This document shows positions 1-8,888 of a DNA stretch of 64,000 nucleotides, one piece after another. The position numbers were made by a program, and so were the translations under genes. Location of the stretch: contig NZ_JARVRJ010000007.1 in the NCBI RefSeq assembly GCF_030209745.1, forward strand, positions 124,001 through 188,000, given 5' to 3'. The notes under the pieces were generated by a model. That model was not told the DNA's origin. It made no database searches and saw only the letters and a list, made by a program, of their open reading frames with translations. The stretch comes from Arthrobacter sp. fls2-241-R2A-200 (GTDB lineage Bacteria; Actinomycetota; Actinomycetes; Actinomycetales; Micrococcaceae). Every line of letters begins with the position of its first letter. The stretch's first letter is position 1.

Positions 1-1
1 T

Positions 2-1504
2 GTAGAGACCACCGCCAAGCATTACATCCCCGAGAACCTGCCCACGCACATCCAGCACTTCATCAACGGCGAATTCGTTGATTCTGTGTCTGGTAAGACA
101 TTTGATGTCCTCGATCCGGTGTCGAACGGCAACTACGCCACCGCCGCGGCCGGCCAGAAGGAAGACATCGACCTCGCGGTCGCCGCCGCACGGGAAGCGT
201 TCGTCAACGGCCCGTGGCCGAAGATGAAACCACGTGAACGAGCCCGGGTGCTGAACAAAATCGCCGACGCCGTCGAAGCCCAGGAAGCGCGACTCGCGGA
301 GCTCGAAACGTTCGACACCGGCCTGCCGATCACCCAAGCGAAGGGTCAGGCCCTGCGTGCCGCCGAGAATTTCCGCTTCTTCGCGGACTTGATCGTGGCA
401 CAGTTCGACGACGCCATGAAGGTCCCCGGTTCGCAGATCAACTACGTGAACCGCAAGCCGATCGGCGTCGCGGGGCTCATCACGCCGTGGAACACCCCGT
501 TCATGCTGGAGTCCTGGAAGCTCGCCCCGGCCTTGGCCACCGGCAACACCGTGGTGCTGAAGCCGGCCGAGTTCACGCCGTTGTCCGCGTCCCTCTGGGC
601 CCAGATTTTCAAGGACGCAGGCCTACCCGACGGCGTCTTCAACCTGGTCAACGGCCTGGGCGAGGAAGCCGGCGATGCCTTGGTGAAGCACCCGGACGTC
701 CCGCTGATTTCCTTCACCGGGGAGACCACCACGGGCCAGACGATCTTCCGCAACGCTGCCGCGAACCTCAAGGGCCTGTCCATGGAGCTGGGCGGCAAGT
801 CCCCGTGCGTCGTGTTCGCCGATGCCGACCTGGACGCCGCGATCGATTCGGCCCTCTTCGGTGTGTTCTCGCTCAACGGCGAACGCTGCACCGCGGGCTC
901 ACGCATCCTGGTGGAGCGCGCCATCTACGACGAATTCTGCGAGAAGTACGCCGCCCGCGCCAAGAACATCGTGGTGGGAGACCCCCACGATCCCAAGACC
1001 CAGGTGGGCGCTCTCGTCCACCCGGAGCACTACGCGAAAGTGGCATCGTACGTGGAGATCGGCAAGTCCGAAGGCCGTCTCCTTGCCGGCGGCGGACGAC
1101 CCGACCACCTGCCCGAAGGCAACTACATCGCACCCACGGTGTTTGCCGACGTCGCACCTGACGCGCGAATCTTCCAGGAGGAAATCTTCGGTCCCGTCGT
1201 GGCCATCACGCCGTTCGAGAACGACGACGAAGCCCTCGCCTTGGCGAACAACACCAAGTACGGCCTGGCGGCCTACATCTGGACCCAGAACCTGACCCGG
1301 GCCCACAACTTCTCCCAGAACGTCGAAGCCGGAATGGTGTGGCTCAACAGCCACAATGTCCGTGATCTCCGGACCCCGTTCGGCGGCGTCAAAGCCTCCG
1401 GCCTGGGCCACGAGGGCGGCTACCGCTCGATCGACTTCTACACCGACCAGCAGGCCGTGCACATCACGCTCGGCGCTGTGCATACTCCAAAATTCGGCGC
1501 CTAG
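2..1504 (+). CDS. hpaE: 5-carboxymethyl-2-hydroxymuconate semialdehyde dehydrogenase, 5' end outside window
   Basis: NAD-dependent aldehyde dehydrogenase expected to oxidise the ring-cleavage product of homoprotocatechuate. The frame is open from nt 2 and reads KHYIPENLPTHIQHFINGEF before the GTG at 86, a typical ALDH N-terminus, so the real start lies just left of the window and the GTG is internal. About 500 codons are visible, close to full length for the family. The catalytic glutamate is in MELGGKSP (nt 782 on) and the catalytic cysteine in GERCTAG (Cys codon 887-889). A gap of 30 bp separates it from hpaD, and the following hpa genes are what support the specific name over a generic ALDH. 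Confidence 0.88.
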   Translation, partial: VETTAKHYIPENLPTHIQHFINGEFVDSVSGKTFDVLDPVSNGNYATAAAGQKEDIDLAVAAAREAFVNGPWPKMKPRERARVLNKIADAVEAQEARLAELETFDTGLPITQAKGQALRAAENFRFFADLIVAQFDDAMKVPGSQINYVNRKPIGVAGLITPWNTPFMLESWKLAPALATGNTVVLKPAEFTPLSASLWAQIFKDAGLPDGVFNLVNGLGEEAGDALVKHPDVPLISFTGETTTGQTIFRNAAANLKGLSMELGGKSPCVVFADADLDAAIDSALFGVFSLNGERCTAGSRILVERAIYDEFCEKYAARAKNIVVGDPHDPKTQVGALVHPEHYAKVASYVEIGKSEGRLLAGGGRPDHLPEGNYIAPTVFADVAPDARIFQEEIFGPVVAITPFENDDEALALANNTKYGLAAYIWTQNLTRAHNFSQNVEAGMVWLNSHNVRDLRTPFGGVKASGLGHEGGYRSIDFYTDQQAVHITLGAVHTPKFGA

Positions 1505-1534
1505 GCTGCCCACTTTCAACGAAGCGAGACCATC

Positions 1535-2626
1535 ATGAGCAAACCCTTCACCGACCCCATCCCAACTCCCACGGTCCCGGCCCCGGATATCGTCCGTTGC
1601 GCGTACATGGACATCGTGGTGACGGACTTGGCCAAGTCACGGGAGTTCTACGTCGACGTCCTTGGTCTGCATGTCACTTACGAAGACGAGAACACCATCT
1701 ATTTGCGCTCGTTCGAGGAGTTCATCCACCACAACCTTGTGCTGCGCCAGGGGCCGGTGGCCGCCGTCGCTGCTTTCGCCTACCGCGTGAAGTCCCCGGC
1801 CGAGGTGGACGCCGCCGAGGCCTACTACCGCGAGCTGGGCTGCCGTGTGGAGCGCCGCAAGGAAGGCTTCACCAAGGGCGTCGGAGACTCCCTGCGTGTG
1901 GAAGATCCGCTCGGCTTCCCGTACGAATTCTTCTACGACGTTGAGCACGTGGAGCGCCTCACCCAGCGTTACGACCTCTACTCCGCAGGGGAACTTGTCC
2001 GCCTGGACCACTTCAACCAAGTCACCCCGGACGTCCCGCGCGGCCGCAAGTACCTGGAGGACTTGGGCTTCCGGGTCTCCGAGGACATCAAGGATTCCGA
2101 CGGCGTCACGTACGCCGCGTGGATGCACCGCAAGCAGACCGTGCACGACACCGCCCTGACCGGCGGCAACGGTCCCCGCATGCACCACGTTGCGTTCGCC
2201 ACGCACGAGAAGCACAACATCATCCAGATCTGCGACAAGATGGGCGCGCTGCGCATCTCCGACAGGATCGAACGCGGCCCGGGTCGCCACGGCGTGTCCA
2301 ATGCGTTCTACCTCTACATCCTGGATCCGGACGGCCACCGCATCGAGATCTACACACAGGACTACTACACCGGCGATCCCGACAACCCCACCGTCACCTG
2401 GGACGTCCACGACAACCAGCGCCGCGACTGGTGGGGCAACCCCGTCGTCCCCTCTTGGTACACCGAAGCCTCGCTGGTCCTGGACCTTGACGGCAACCCG
2501 CAGCCCATCATCGAACGCAAAGACAAATCGGAAATGGCTGTCACCATCGGCGCTGATGGGTTCTCCTACACCCGCCCCGCCGGAGGCGAGACCGCGGAGG
2601 GTTTCAAACTGGGAGCGCAGGTCTAA
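1535..2626 (+). CDS. hpaD: 3,4-dihydroxyphenylacetate 2,3-dioxygenase (extradiol)
   Basis: Ring-cleaving enzyme that opens homoprotocatechuate next to its hydroxyl pair. It is 363 aa with two vicinal-oxygen-chelate (glyoxalase-like) halves. The sequence closely matches my memory of the crystallised Brevibacterium fuscum homoprotocatechuate dioxygenase, with a constant offset of +4. This places the metal-binding 2-His-1-Glu triad at H159 (RLDHFNQ), H218 (MHHVAF) and E271 (HRIEIY), all present. The B. fuscum enzyme uses Fe(II), whereas the Arthrobacter globiformis MndD enzyme uses Mn(II), and the metal cannot be read from sequence. It ends 3 nt before hpaH, so it is part of the same operon. Confidence 0.95.
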   Translation: MSKPFTDPIPTPTVPAPDIVRCAYMDIVVTDLAKSREFYVDVLGLHVTYEDENTIYLRSFEEFIHHNLVLRQGPVAAVAAFAYRVKSPAEVDAAEAYYRELGCRVERRKEGFTKGVGDSLRVEDPLGFPYEFFYDVEHVERLTQRYDLYSAGELVRLDHFNQVTPDVPRGRKYLEDLGFRVSEDIKDSDGVTYAAWMHRKQTVHDTALTGGNGPRMHHVAFATHEKHNIIQICDKMGALRISDRIERGPGRHGVSNAFYLYILDPDGHRIEIYTQDYYTGDPDNPTVTWDVHDNQRRDWWGNPVVPSWYTEASLVLDLDGNPQPIIERKDKSEMAVTIGADGFSYTRPAGGETAEGFKLGAQV

Positions 2627-2629
2627 ACC

Positions 2630-3415
2630 ATGTTGGACGCGAAGACGATCGAAGCGATAGCCGACGAACTCCTCGAAGCCGGCCGGAACCGTCAGCCGAT
2701 TTCCCGGTTGACGGCCCGTTACCCCGACATGACGGTTGAGGACTCGTACGCCGTGCAGCAGTTGTGGATGCGGCGGAACGAGGAAGCGGGACGCACGTTG
2801 GTGGGGCGAAAGATCGGCCTCACGTCCAAGGCCATGCAGGCTGCAACCGGGATCACCGAACCGGACTACGGTGCCATTTTTGATGACATGGTCCTGGAAA
2901 CCGGCTGCTCCGTGGATTGGGACAAGTACACCCACCCGCGGGTTGAAGTGGAGCTCGCGTTCGTGCTGAAGTCAGGTCTCAGGGGGCCGGGCTGCACCAT
3001 CTTCGACGTCCTCAATGCCACCGACTACGTGGTTCCGGCCCTTGAAATCCTGGACTCCAGGATCGAAATGGAGGGCCGGACCATCGTGGACACCATCTCG
3101 GACAACGCCGCGATGGGTGCCATGGTGATCGGTGGCAGGCCCGTGAAACCTGACGCCGTGGACCTCCGATGGGTATCGGCGATCCTGTACAAAAACCAGA
3201 CCGTGGAGGAGACCGGCGTGGCCGCCGGCGTCCTGGACCACCCGGCGAACGGCGTCCACTGGCTGGCAAACAAGATCGCCGCGCACGGAGACTGCATGAA
3301 GGCCGGAGATATCATCCTGGCGGGCTCGTTTACCCGGCCGATGTGGGTGTACAAAGGTGATACCGTGCACGCGGACTACGGACCGTTGGGAGTGGTGACA
3401 TGCAACTTCGACTGA
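2630..3415 (+). CDS. hpaH: 2-oxo-hept-3-ene-1,7-dioate hydratase
   Basis: Fumarylacetoacetate-hydrolase-superfamily hydratase that adds water to 2-oxo-hept-3-ene-1,7-dioate late in the homoprotocatechuate pathway. It is 261 aa, close to the roughly 265 aa of known HpaH. Visible family features are KIGLTSKAMQ (61-70) and the acidic metal-binding segment HPRVEVELAF (102-111, Glu106 and Glu108). It starts 3 nt after the hpaD stop and overlaps hpaI by 16 nt, indicating translational coupling. The related catechol-pathway enzyme 2-oxopent-4-enoate hydratase (MhpD/XylJ) is the main alternative; the neighbours decide for HpaH. Confidence 0.9.
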   Translation: MLDAKTIEAIADELLEAGRNRQPISRLTARYPDMTVEDSYAVQQLWMRRNEEAGRTLVGRKIGLTSKAMQAATGITEPDYGAIFDDMVLETGCSVDWDKYTHPRVEVELAFVLKSGLRGPGCTIFDVLNATDYVVPALEILDSRIEMEGRTIVDTISDNAAMGAMVIGGRPVKPDAVDLRWVSAILYKNQTVEETGVAAGVLDHPANGVHWLANKIAAHGDCMKAGDIILAGSFTRPMWVYKGDTVHADYGPLGVVTCNFD

Positions 3416-4203
3416 ACCCCACGTTCTACTCGGCCCTGAGTGAAGCGGGCCGTCCACTCGCTGGCATGTGGGTTTGTTCCGGCAGCCCCTTGGTGGCCGA
3501 AATTTGCGCCGGCTCCGGATTGGATTGGGTGCTGATCGATGCTGAGCACAGTCCCAATGGCCTTGAATCGATCCTCGCGCAGCTTTACGCCGTCAGCGGT
3601 TATCCCGTGCAGGCCATGGTCCGTCCGCCGGTCAACGATGCCGTGGTCATCAAGCAGTACCTCGATCTTGGCGTGCAAAACCTCATGGTCCCCATGGTGA
3701 ATTCGGCGTTCGAGGCCGCCTCAGCGGTCGCGGCCATTCGCTACCCGCCCCACGGGGTTCGGGGCGTCGGATCCGCGCTGGCTCGGTCCTCACGATGGAA
3801 CCGTGTGCCGGAGTACCTTGGCACGGCCTCTGACACCATCAGCCTCACCGTCCAAATCGAATCCGAAGCTTCAGCCTCAGCCGTGGAAGAGATCCTGGGC
3901 GTAGACGGCGTGGACGGCATCTTCCTTGGCCCGTCGGACCTCGCGGCCTCCATGGGCTTGCTGGGACAGCAGGAAAATCCTTTGGTGAGGGCCGTCGTCG
4001 AGCACTGCCTTGAAGCCGCTAAAGCGGCCGGCAAGCCTGCCGGCGTTAACGCCTTCAACCAGGCCACAGCCCGCGCCTACCTCGACGCCGGTGCCTCCTT
4101 CGTGCTCGTCGGCGCCGACGTTTCGGTGCTGGCCAGGGCGTCGGAGAGTTTTGCTTCCACCTTCATTCCCGTGTCCGAGGCGACGAAGCGCGAGAGCTAC
4201 TGA
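3400..4203 (+). CDS. hpaI: 4-hydroxy-2-oxoheptane-1,7-dioate aldolase
   Basis: Class II (divalent-metal) pyruvate aldolase that splits 4-hydroxy-2-oxoheptanedioate into pyruvate and succinate semialdehyde, the last step of the pathway. It is 267 aa. Compared with E. coli HpaI the functional residues appear at a constant offset of +5: H50 (DAEHSPNG), R75 (MVRPP), E154 (QIESE) and D180 (GPSDLA). The start overlaps the end of hpaH by 16 nt; a later start would remove the first beta strand. The HpcH/HpaI superfamily also includes 2-dehydro-3-deoxyglucarate aldolase, but context favours HpaI. Confidence 0.93.
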   Translation: MQLRLNPTFYSALSEAGRPLAGMWVCSGSPLVAEICAGSGLDWVLIDAEHSPNGLESILAQLYAVSGYPVQAMVRPPVNDAVVIKQYLDLGVQNLMVPMVNSAFEAASAVAAIRYPPHGVRGVGSALARSSRWNRVPEYLGTASDTISLTVQIESEASASAVEEILGVDGVDGIFLGPSDLAASMGLLGQQENPLVRAVVEHCLEAAKAAGKPAGVNAFNQATARAYLDAGASFVLVGADVSVLARASESFASTFIPVSEATKRESY

Positions 4204-4253
4204 CGCCTGGTCCCACCCCTCCTATCGCGGTCACAACGCTGTGCCCGCGGGAA

Positions 4254-5675
4254 ATGAGTTCCCTCATGAGCGCATCAACCTCTGCCCAAGGCGGAGCAGC
4301 ACACAGTCATTCGGCGCGGAGCAACCGCCGAGTAGCCTTTGCCACGATTGTCGGCACCACGGTGGAGTGGTACGACTTCTTCATCTATGCCAATGCTGCC
4401 GGCCTCATCTTCGCCAAACTCTTTTTCGAACCCGCAGGCGCCGATATTGCGCTGCTGATTTCCTTTGCATCAGTTGGTCTGAGTTTCCTGTTCAGGCCGC
4501 TGGGTGCTTTCCTGGCAGGGCACTTCGGGGACAAATTAGGTCGGCGCGCCATGCTGGTCCTGACACTGGTCCTGATGGGCGCAGCCACCACCTTGATCGG
4601 TGTCTTGCCCACATACCAAACGGCAGGGTTGGCCGCACCGATCCTGCTGCTGCTCCTTCGAATCCTGCAGGGTATCTCAGCCGGTGGCGAATGGGGCGGG
4701 GCCGTCCTGATGGCAGTAGAGCACGCGCCCACCAACAAACGGGGACTCTTCGGATCCTTCCCGCAACTGGGAGTACCGCTTGGCATGCTCCTGGCGTCCG
4801 GTGTCCTTACCCTGATGTCGGGAGTGATTGCGCCGGGTGCCGCTTTCGAACAATGGGGCTGGCGCGTCCCGTTCCTGCTCAGCTTCGTGTTGATCATCGT
4901 CGGGTTCGTTGTCCGCAGGGGGGTGGACGAAAGCCCCGTTTTCTCCGAGATCGCTGCCCGGAAGCAGCAGACCAGGGTTCCCATCGTTGAGCTGTTCAAG
5001 AAGCACTGGCTGCTCGTGATACTCGCTGCTCTGATCTTCGCAGGAAACAACGCCGCCGGGTACATGACAACTGGCGGCTACATCCTGAGTTATGCCACGG
5101 CACCCAAGGGCCTGGCCATGGACCGCACCCAGGTTTTGCTGGCCATCACCGCCTCTGCCGCCCTGTGGTTCGTTTTCACGCTCATCGCGGGTTACCTTGC
5201 CGACAGCATCGGGCGCAAGAAGACGTACATCATTGGCTATGCCTGCTTGATCGTCACCTTCTTCCCGTTGTTCTGGCTGATCAACACCGGCAACATCTGG
5301 GCCATGGCGGCCGCGTTGGCACTCTTCAGTGTGGGCCTTGGACTCACCTATGGGCCGCAGGCCGCTCTTTACAGCGAGCTCTTCCCGGCCTCGATCCGTT
5401 TCTCGGGAGTAGCTATCTCCTACGCCCTGGGCTCCATCATCGGCGGAGCTTTCGCGCCGACCATTGCCACGGCCCTTGTCCAGGCGACAGGCACAACGAT
5501 GAGCGTCTCCGCCTACTTGCTGATCGTCGCGTTGATCTCCGCGGGAGCTGTTCTGTTGACCCGCGAGCGCAAGGGAATCGATTTGGGAATCGACAACCAA
5601 GCCGAACAAGAGGTAGGCGCAACGGTCTTCGATCGCCGTCGTTCTTCCACCCACAAGGTCAGCCAGGGCGTTTGA
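4254..5675 (+). CDS. MFS transporter, metabolite:H+ symporter (MHS) family
   Basis: Twelve-helix major facilitator protein of 473 aa in the inner membrane. The opening motif TTVEWYDFFIYANAAG is diagnostic of the MHS branch (ShiA, KgtP and related proteins), as is the GGEWGGAVLM segment. It lies 50 nt after hpaI and before a strong terminator, so it probably imports a substrate of the hpa pathway such as 4-hydroxyphenylacetate or 3,4-dihydroxyphenylacetate; that is inference, because the classical importer HpaX is from a different MFS branch. Two starts are possible, ATG 4254 and ATG 4266; neither has a strong ribosome-binding site. Confidence 0.88.
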   Translation: MSSLMSASTSAQGGAAHSHSARSNRRVAFATIVGTTVEWYDFFIYANAAGLIFAKLFFEPAGADIALLISFASVGLSFLFRPLGAFLAGHFGDKLGRRAMLVLTLVLMGAATTLIGVLPTYQTAGLAAPILLLLLRILQGISAGGEWGGAVLMAVEHAPTNKRGLFGSFPQLGVPLGMLLASGVLTLMSGVIAPGAAFEQWGWRVPFLLSFVLIIVGFVVRRGVDESPVFSEIAARKQQTRVPIVELFKKHWLLVILAALIFAGNNAAGYMTTGGYILSYATAPKGLAMDRTQVLLAITASAALWFVFTLIAGYLADSIGRKKTYIIGYACLIVTFFPLFWLINTGNIWAMAAALALFSVGLGLTYGPQAALYSELFPASIRFSGVAISYALGSIIGGAFAPTIATALVQATGTTMSVSAYLLIVALISAGAVLLTRERKGIDLGIDNQAEQEVGATVFDRRRSSTHKVSQGV

Positions 5676-5697
5676 CGCCAGCACCCAACTGACTTTC

Positions 5698-5732
5698 AGG
5701 AGGGGTTGCTCCCGAGGGGAGTAGCCCCTCCT
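5698..5732. terminator. Hairpin terminator between convergent genes
   Basis: A 16-nt stem with a 3-nt loop: AGGAGGGGTTGCTCCC, then GAG, then GGGAGTAGCCCCTCCT, with one G.T wobble and one mismatch. It lies between the end of the hpa operon and the convergent thioesterase gene. There is no U-run, so bidirectional function is inferred from position. Confidence 0.75.
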
Positions 5733-5763
5733 GCCAGTTAATTGGGCTGGGTACGCGTGCCGT

Positions 5764-6198
5764 TTAATCCTCGTCGAGCGGCTTGGTGAGGTGGTGCGTG
5801 GGGATGCGGTCACGGTCATAGGTGATCTCCGTGTAACCATGCGGCTCCGGGCGTCCGTCACTTCCCAGGTTCACGAAGACGATCTCCTCAATGGTCAGGA
5901 TGGATTGCCGGGTGATCATGTTGCGGACCTCGGCACGCATGGTCAGTGACGTGCGGCCAAACCGCTTAGCCGTCAGGCCCATCTCGATCAGGTCGCCCTG
6001 CACCGCTGAACTCACAAAGTTGATCTCTGAGATGTACTTGGTGACAGCCCGGCCATTGCCAAGCTGGAGGATGGCGTAGATCGCGGCCTCTTCATCAATC
6101 CATTTCAGCAGGCTACCGCCGAAGAGCGTGCCGTTGGCGTTCAGGTCCTCGGGCCGCACCCATTTACGCGTGCGGAAGGTGATATCTGCTTTTTCCAT
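5764..6198 (-). CDS. Acyl-CoA thioesterase, hotdog fold
   Basis: A 144-aa single-hotdog protein. The segment NANGTLFGGSLLKWIDEEAA (residues 20-39) matches the active-site helix region of YciA/ACOT-type acyl-CoA thioesterases, where an Asn and an Asp/Glu act on the thioester. The C-terminus is polar and short. It is monocistronic, convergent with the hpa operon, and 62 nt upstream of the next minus-strand gene boundary. Substrate chain length cannot be inferred. Confidence 0.85.
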   Translation of the reverse strand: MEKADITFRTRKWVRPEDLNANGTLFGGSLLKWIDEEAAIYAILQLGNGRAVTKYISEINFVSSAVQGDLIEMGLTAKRFGRTSLTMRAEVRNMITRQSILTIEEIVFVNLGSDGRPEPHGYTEITYDRDRIPTHHLTKPLDED

Positions 6199-6260
6199 GA
6201 TTTGAGATTATCGAACTGCGCCGAGGTGTGCTTGATGTTGCCGTCTCAAAGCGCGCCCGG

Positions 6261-6764
6261 TTAGGCCATGGCTGTGTGCGAGGCACTATGTGAATCGATG
6301 TGCTTCGAATAGCAGTGCGAATCCGTCACGCCGATGTATGGCTCGAAGTTTGGCACTGGGGCAAACCCTGCGCTCTCGTAAAAGCTGCGGCCATCCGACT
6401 GGGCAGACCCCGCCTCCGCTGCGATCACGCCGAAGCCATGCGAGTGGGCTTGGGCTTCCAAGGCGGCGAGTATTGAGCTGGCCACCCCGGACCCGCGGGC
6501 ATAAGGAACCACGTATAGCCTTTTGACCTCTGCCGTGTTTTCGTCGAGCATCCTCAAGCCTCCGCAGCCCAAGGGTTGTCCCGAGCACCTCTCATAGGCC
6601 ACCACGAAAACGGCCGTGTCAGCCTCCGATGGGGCCGGACCTGGCTCGTGGTCTGTGGTTCCAAAGCGGGGATCCAATTCGGCCTGTTGTGCGGCTCTGA
6701 GGTCTGCACCCACCGGGTTTGCCCATGTGACCTGCCGGATATTGAGCCGTGGATTGGTCTGCAC
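6261..6764 (-). CDS. GNAT family N-acetyltransferase
   Basis: A 167-aa acetyl-CoA-dependent transferase. The CoA-binding motif A is visible as LYVVPYARGSGVASSILAAL around residues 93-112, followed by the FYESAGFAPV strand typical of motif B. The start is a GTG with AGAGG 6 nt upstream (minus strand). The acceptor substrate is unknown. The protein is related to YjgM/ElaA-like members that often follow housekeeping genes, and nothing in the context identifies its target. Confidence 0.85.
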   Translation of the reverse strand: MQTNPRLNIRQVTWANPVGADLRAAQQAELDPRFGTTDHEPGPAPSEADTAVFVVAYERCSGQPLGCGGLRMLDENTAEVKRLYVVPYARGSGVASSILAALEAQAHSHGFGVIAAEAGSAQSDGRSFYESAGFAPVPNFEPYIGVTDSHCYSKHIDSHSASHTAMA

Positions 6765-6917
6765 GTATGCCTCTTTTCGCCGCGTGGTGAGGTTCCTATG
6801 CGACTCAAGCCTAGGTAGGGCGAGTTACCACTGTGTTTCCTGCTCGTAAGCGTCCGGAGAATTGCGCGCCGCCACCCGAAGGGTATGGCGCGGTAAAGCG
6901 ATGGTGCCGTTAAGAGG

Positions 6918-6956
6918 CGACGGCGGACCGGGGCACACAGCCCCGTCCCGCCGTCG
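6918..6956 (-). terminator. GC-rich hairpin downstream of purB
   Basis: An inverted repeat of about 16 nt per arm (CGACGGCGGACCGGGG against CCCCGTCCCGCCGTCG, one mismatched step) closes a 7-nt loop 45 nt past the purB stop. No U-run follows. The rest of the 6765-7000 intergenic stretch holds nothing else I can identify. Confidence 0.6.
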
Positions 6957-7000
6957 ACGTGCGTTCGCCACCTGTGATGGCACCGCCGCAGGCGATGGTT

Positions 7001-8407
7001 CTACCGCAGGTGGTCCACCAGCTTGTCGGCGATGCCTGTGTACTTACTCGGGGTAAGTTCCAAGAGCCGAGCTTCAGCGTCCTTGGAAAGACCCAGGCCC
7101 TGCACGAATTCCTGCATTCGGGCACCGTCCACGCGCTGCCCGCGCGTAAGGTCCTTCAACCGCTCGTACGGGTTTTCCATGCCCTCGACACCGGCAATTG
7201 CCTCGGCGCGCATCACCATCTGGATCGCCTCGCCAAGCACTTCCCAGTTGGTGTTGAGGTCGGCTGCGAGGACTTCTTCGGCCACATCAAGTGCCTTGAG
7301 GCCCTTGGCAACATTTGAGATGGCGAGCAGGGAGTGACCGAAAGCAACGCCGATGTTGCGCTGGGAGGAGGAATCCGTGAGGTCGCGCTGCCAACGCGAG
7401 GTAACCAGCGTAGCGGCCAGTGTATCGAGAAGGCCGTTGGAGATTTCCAGGTTGGCTTCGGCGTTCTCGAATCGGATCGGGTTGACCTTGTGCGGCATGG
7501 TGGAAGAACCCGTGGCACCGGCAACCGGGATCTGCCGGAAGTAACCGATGGAAATATAGCTCCAGATGTCGGTGCAGACATTGTGCAGGATGCGGTTGAA
7601 ACGCGCGATGTCAGCGTAAAGCTCGGCCTGCCAGTCATGGCTTTCGATCTGCGTGGTGAGCGGGTTCCACGCCAGGCCGAGCCCTTCCACGAACGTCTTG
7701 GCAACGGCCTCCCAGTCAGCGCTGGGGACAGACGCTACATGCGCGGCATAGGTGCCGGTTGCGCCATTGATTTTGCCAAGGTATTCGGTCTTGGCAATGC
7801 GGGTGAGTTGCCGATTCAGGCGGTGGGCAATCACCGCAAGTTCCTTGCCGAGCGTAGTAGGAGTCGCGGGCTGCCCGTGCGTGCGGGAAAGCATCGGCAC
7901 GGAGCGGTTGGCCTCTGCCATGGCCTCGATCTGCTGGACCAGGGCTTTTGCGTTGGGGAGCCAAACGTCCTCCACGGCACCTTTGATGCCCACAGCGTAG
8001 GAGAGGTTATTGATGTCCTCAGACGTGCAGCCGAAGTGGACCATGGCGGTCAGGTTCTCGATGCCGATGGCGGCCAGGCGACGCCCGATGTAGTACTCCA
8101 CGGCCTTGACGTCGTGAACAGTGACCGCTTCGATTTCCGCCAGTTCATTGACCGACTCCGCATTGAACTCCGTCACGATGGACCGCAACTGAGAGACCTG
8201 CTGGTCCGTGAGGGGACCGGCGCCCGGCAACACCGACTGGCTGGTGAGGTGAATCAGCCACTCGACTTCCACATGAACACGGTCGCGGTTCAGGGCCGCC
8301 TCGGACAAGTAGTCAACGAGCGGCGCGACGGCGGCGCGATAGCGGCCGTCGAGGGCGCCAAGGGCGAGAGGTTCGGAAGCGAGGGACACGCGAGGGGATT
8401 CAGCCAT
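7001..8407 (-). CDS. purB: Adenylosuccinate lyase
   Basis: Catalyses two fumarate-releasing steps of purine synthesis: SAICAR to AICAR, and adenylosuccinate to AMP. It is 468 aa. The superfamily signature GSSTMPHKVNP is present, with HGQPATPTTLGKE and CTSEDINN as further active-site segments. The N-terminus with SLASEPLALGALDGRYR resembles the longer actinobacterial and gammaproteobacterial form rather than the short Bacillus form. It is monocistronic, read away from the WXG100-like gene, and preceded by a 169-bp intergenic region. Confidence 0.96.
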   Translation of the reverse strand: MAESPRVSLASEPLALGALDGRYRAAVAPLVDYLSEAALNRDRVHVEVEWLIHLTSQSVLPGAGPLTDQQVSQLRSIVTEFNAESVNELAEIEAVTVHDVKAVEYYIGRRLAAIGIENLTAMVHFGCTSEDINNLSYAVGIKGAVEDVWLPNAKALVQQIEAMAEANRSVPMLSRTHGQPATPTTLGKELAVIAHRLNRQLTRIAKTEYLGKINGATGTYAAHVASVPSADWEAVAKTFVEGLGLAWNPLTTQIESHDWQAELYADIARFNRILHNVCTDIWSYISIGYFRQIPVAGATGSSTMPHKVNPIRFENAEANLEISNGLLDTLAATLVTSRWQRDLTDSSSQRNIGVAFGHSLLAISNVAKGLKALDVAEEVLAADLNTNWEVLGEAIQMVMRAEAIAGVEGMENPYERLKDLTRGQRVDGARMQEFVQGLGLSKDAEARLLELTPSKYTGIADKLVDHLR

Positions 8408-8461
8408 GGTGCCTATTCTTTCATGCTCTACGGCTGTCCCGGGCGTTGGTGACAGGCGCTC

Positions 8462-8488
8462 TGTGGACAGTCATTTGCGTTTTCCACA
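8462..8488. repeat. TGTGGA-N15-TCCACA dyad upstream of the WXG100-like gene
   Basis: An inverted repeat, TGTGGA at 8462-8467 and TCCACA at 8483-8488, lies in the 169-bp region shared by divergent purB and the WXG100-like gene. The half-sites are separated by 15 bp, so the same helix face is possible but not exact. It could be an operator. The resemblance to DnaA boxes is only partial. Confidence 0.35.
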
Positions 8489-8576
8489 TAGGGGAGGTCA
8501 GCAGTTCCTTGCGCTCCCAGGGCTCCGTAATCTCATAGCCACAGAACCGCGTAACAAACCAGATGGAGCAAAGGAC

Positions 8577-8888
8577 ATGAGCGTCGGCTTAATCCCTGCG
8601 GCCACTCCGCCCACCTTCAACCCCCTGGAGTGTGCCTCACGTAGCCATGACGTGCAAAGGCTCGCCTGGCGCATCAAGGCATGTGTGGACCTCGCCGATA
8701 CCGCGTTGGCGTCGCTGCGGAGAGCGCAGATGGAAGACTGGCAATCACCGGCCGGGCAGGCTTATCGAACAACGGTTGCCCTGCAGGCCGCAGCCCTGAT
8801 GCGTGCAAGGGGGACCATGGAGCACGCGGTAGCCATGGTGCTCCGTTATTCCAGAAGTGTTTCCGTCTCCGGCGGGACCGGTCCCTGA
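8577..8888 (+). CDS. WXG100-like small helical protein
   Basis: A 103-aa protein. The ATG at 8577 was chosen because AAAGGA lies 5 nt upstream; the longer open frame from 8406 runs back into the purB start. The predicted fold is two helices joined by a turn, with DWQSPAGQAYR (about residues 56-66) placed where WXG100/ESAT-6 proteins carry their W-x-G turn, followed by an Ala-rich second helix. The stop codon overlaps the start of the next gene (TGATG), so the two are translationally coupled. There is no signal peptide. Family assignment is by size, helix pattern and the W turn only. Confidence 0.6.
   Translation: MSVGLIPAATPPTFNPLECASRSHDVQRLAWRIKACVDLADTALASLRRAQMEDWQSPAGQAYRTTVALQAAALMRARGTMEHAVAMVLRYSRSVSVSGGTGP

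Noticed and set aside
1637..2935. 432-codon open frame on the minus strand opposite hpaD and hpaH
   Set aside because: It is the complementary shadow of strongly GC3-biased genes; the translation has no family features and spans two well-identified genes.
8462..8488. DnaA boxes or an origin of replication
   Set aside because: Only two partial matches are present, with no AT-rich unwinding region and no dnaA/dnaN genes.
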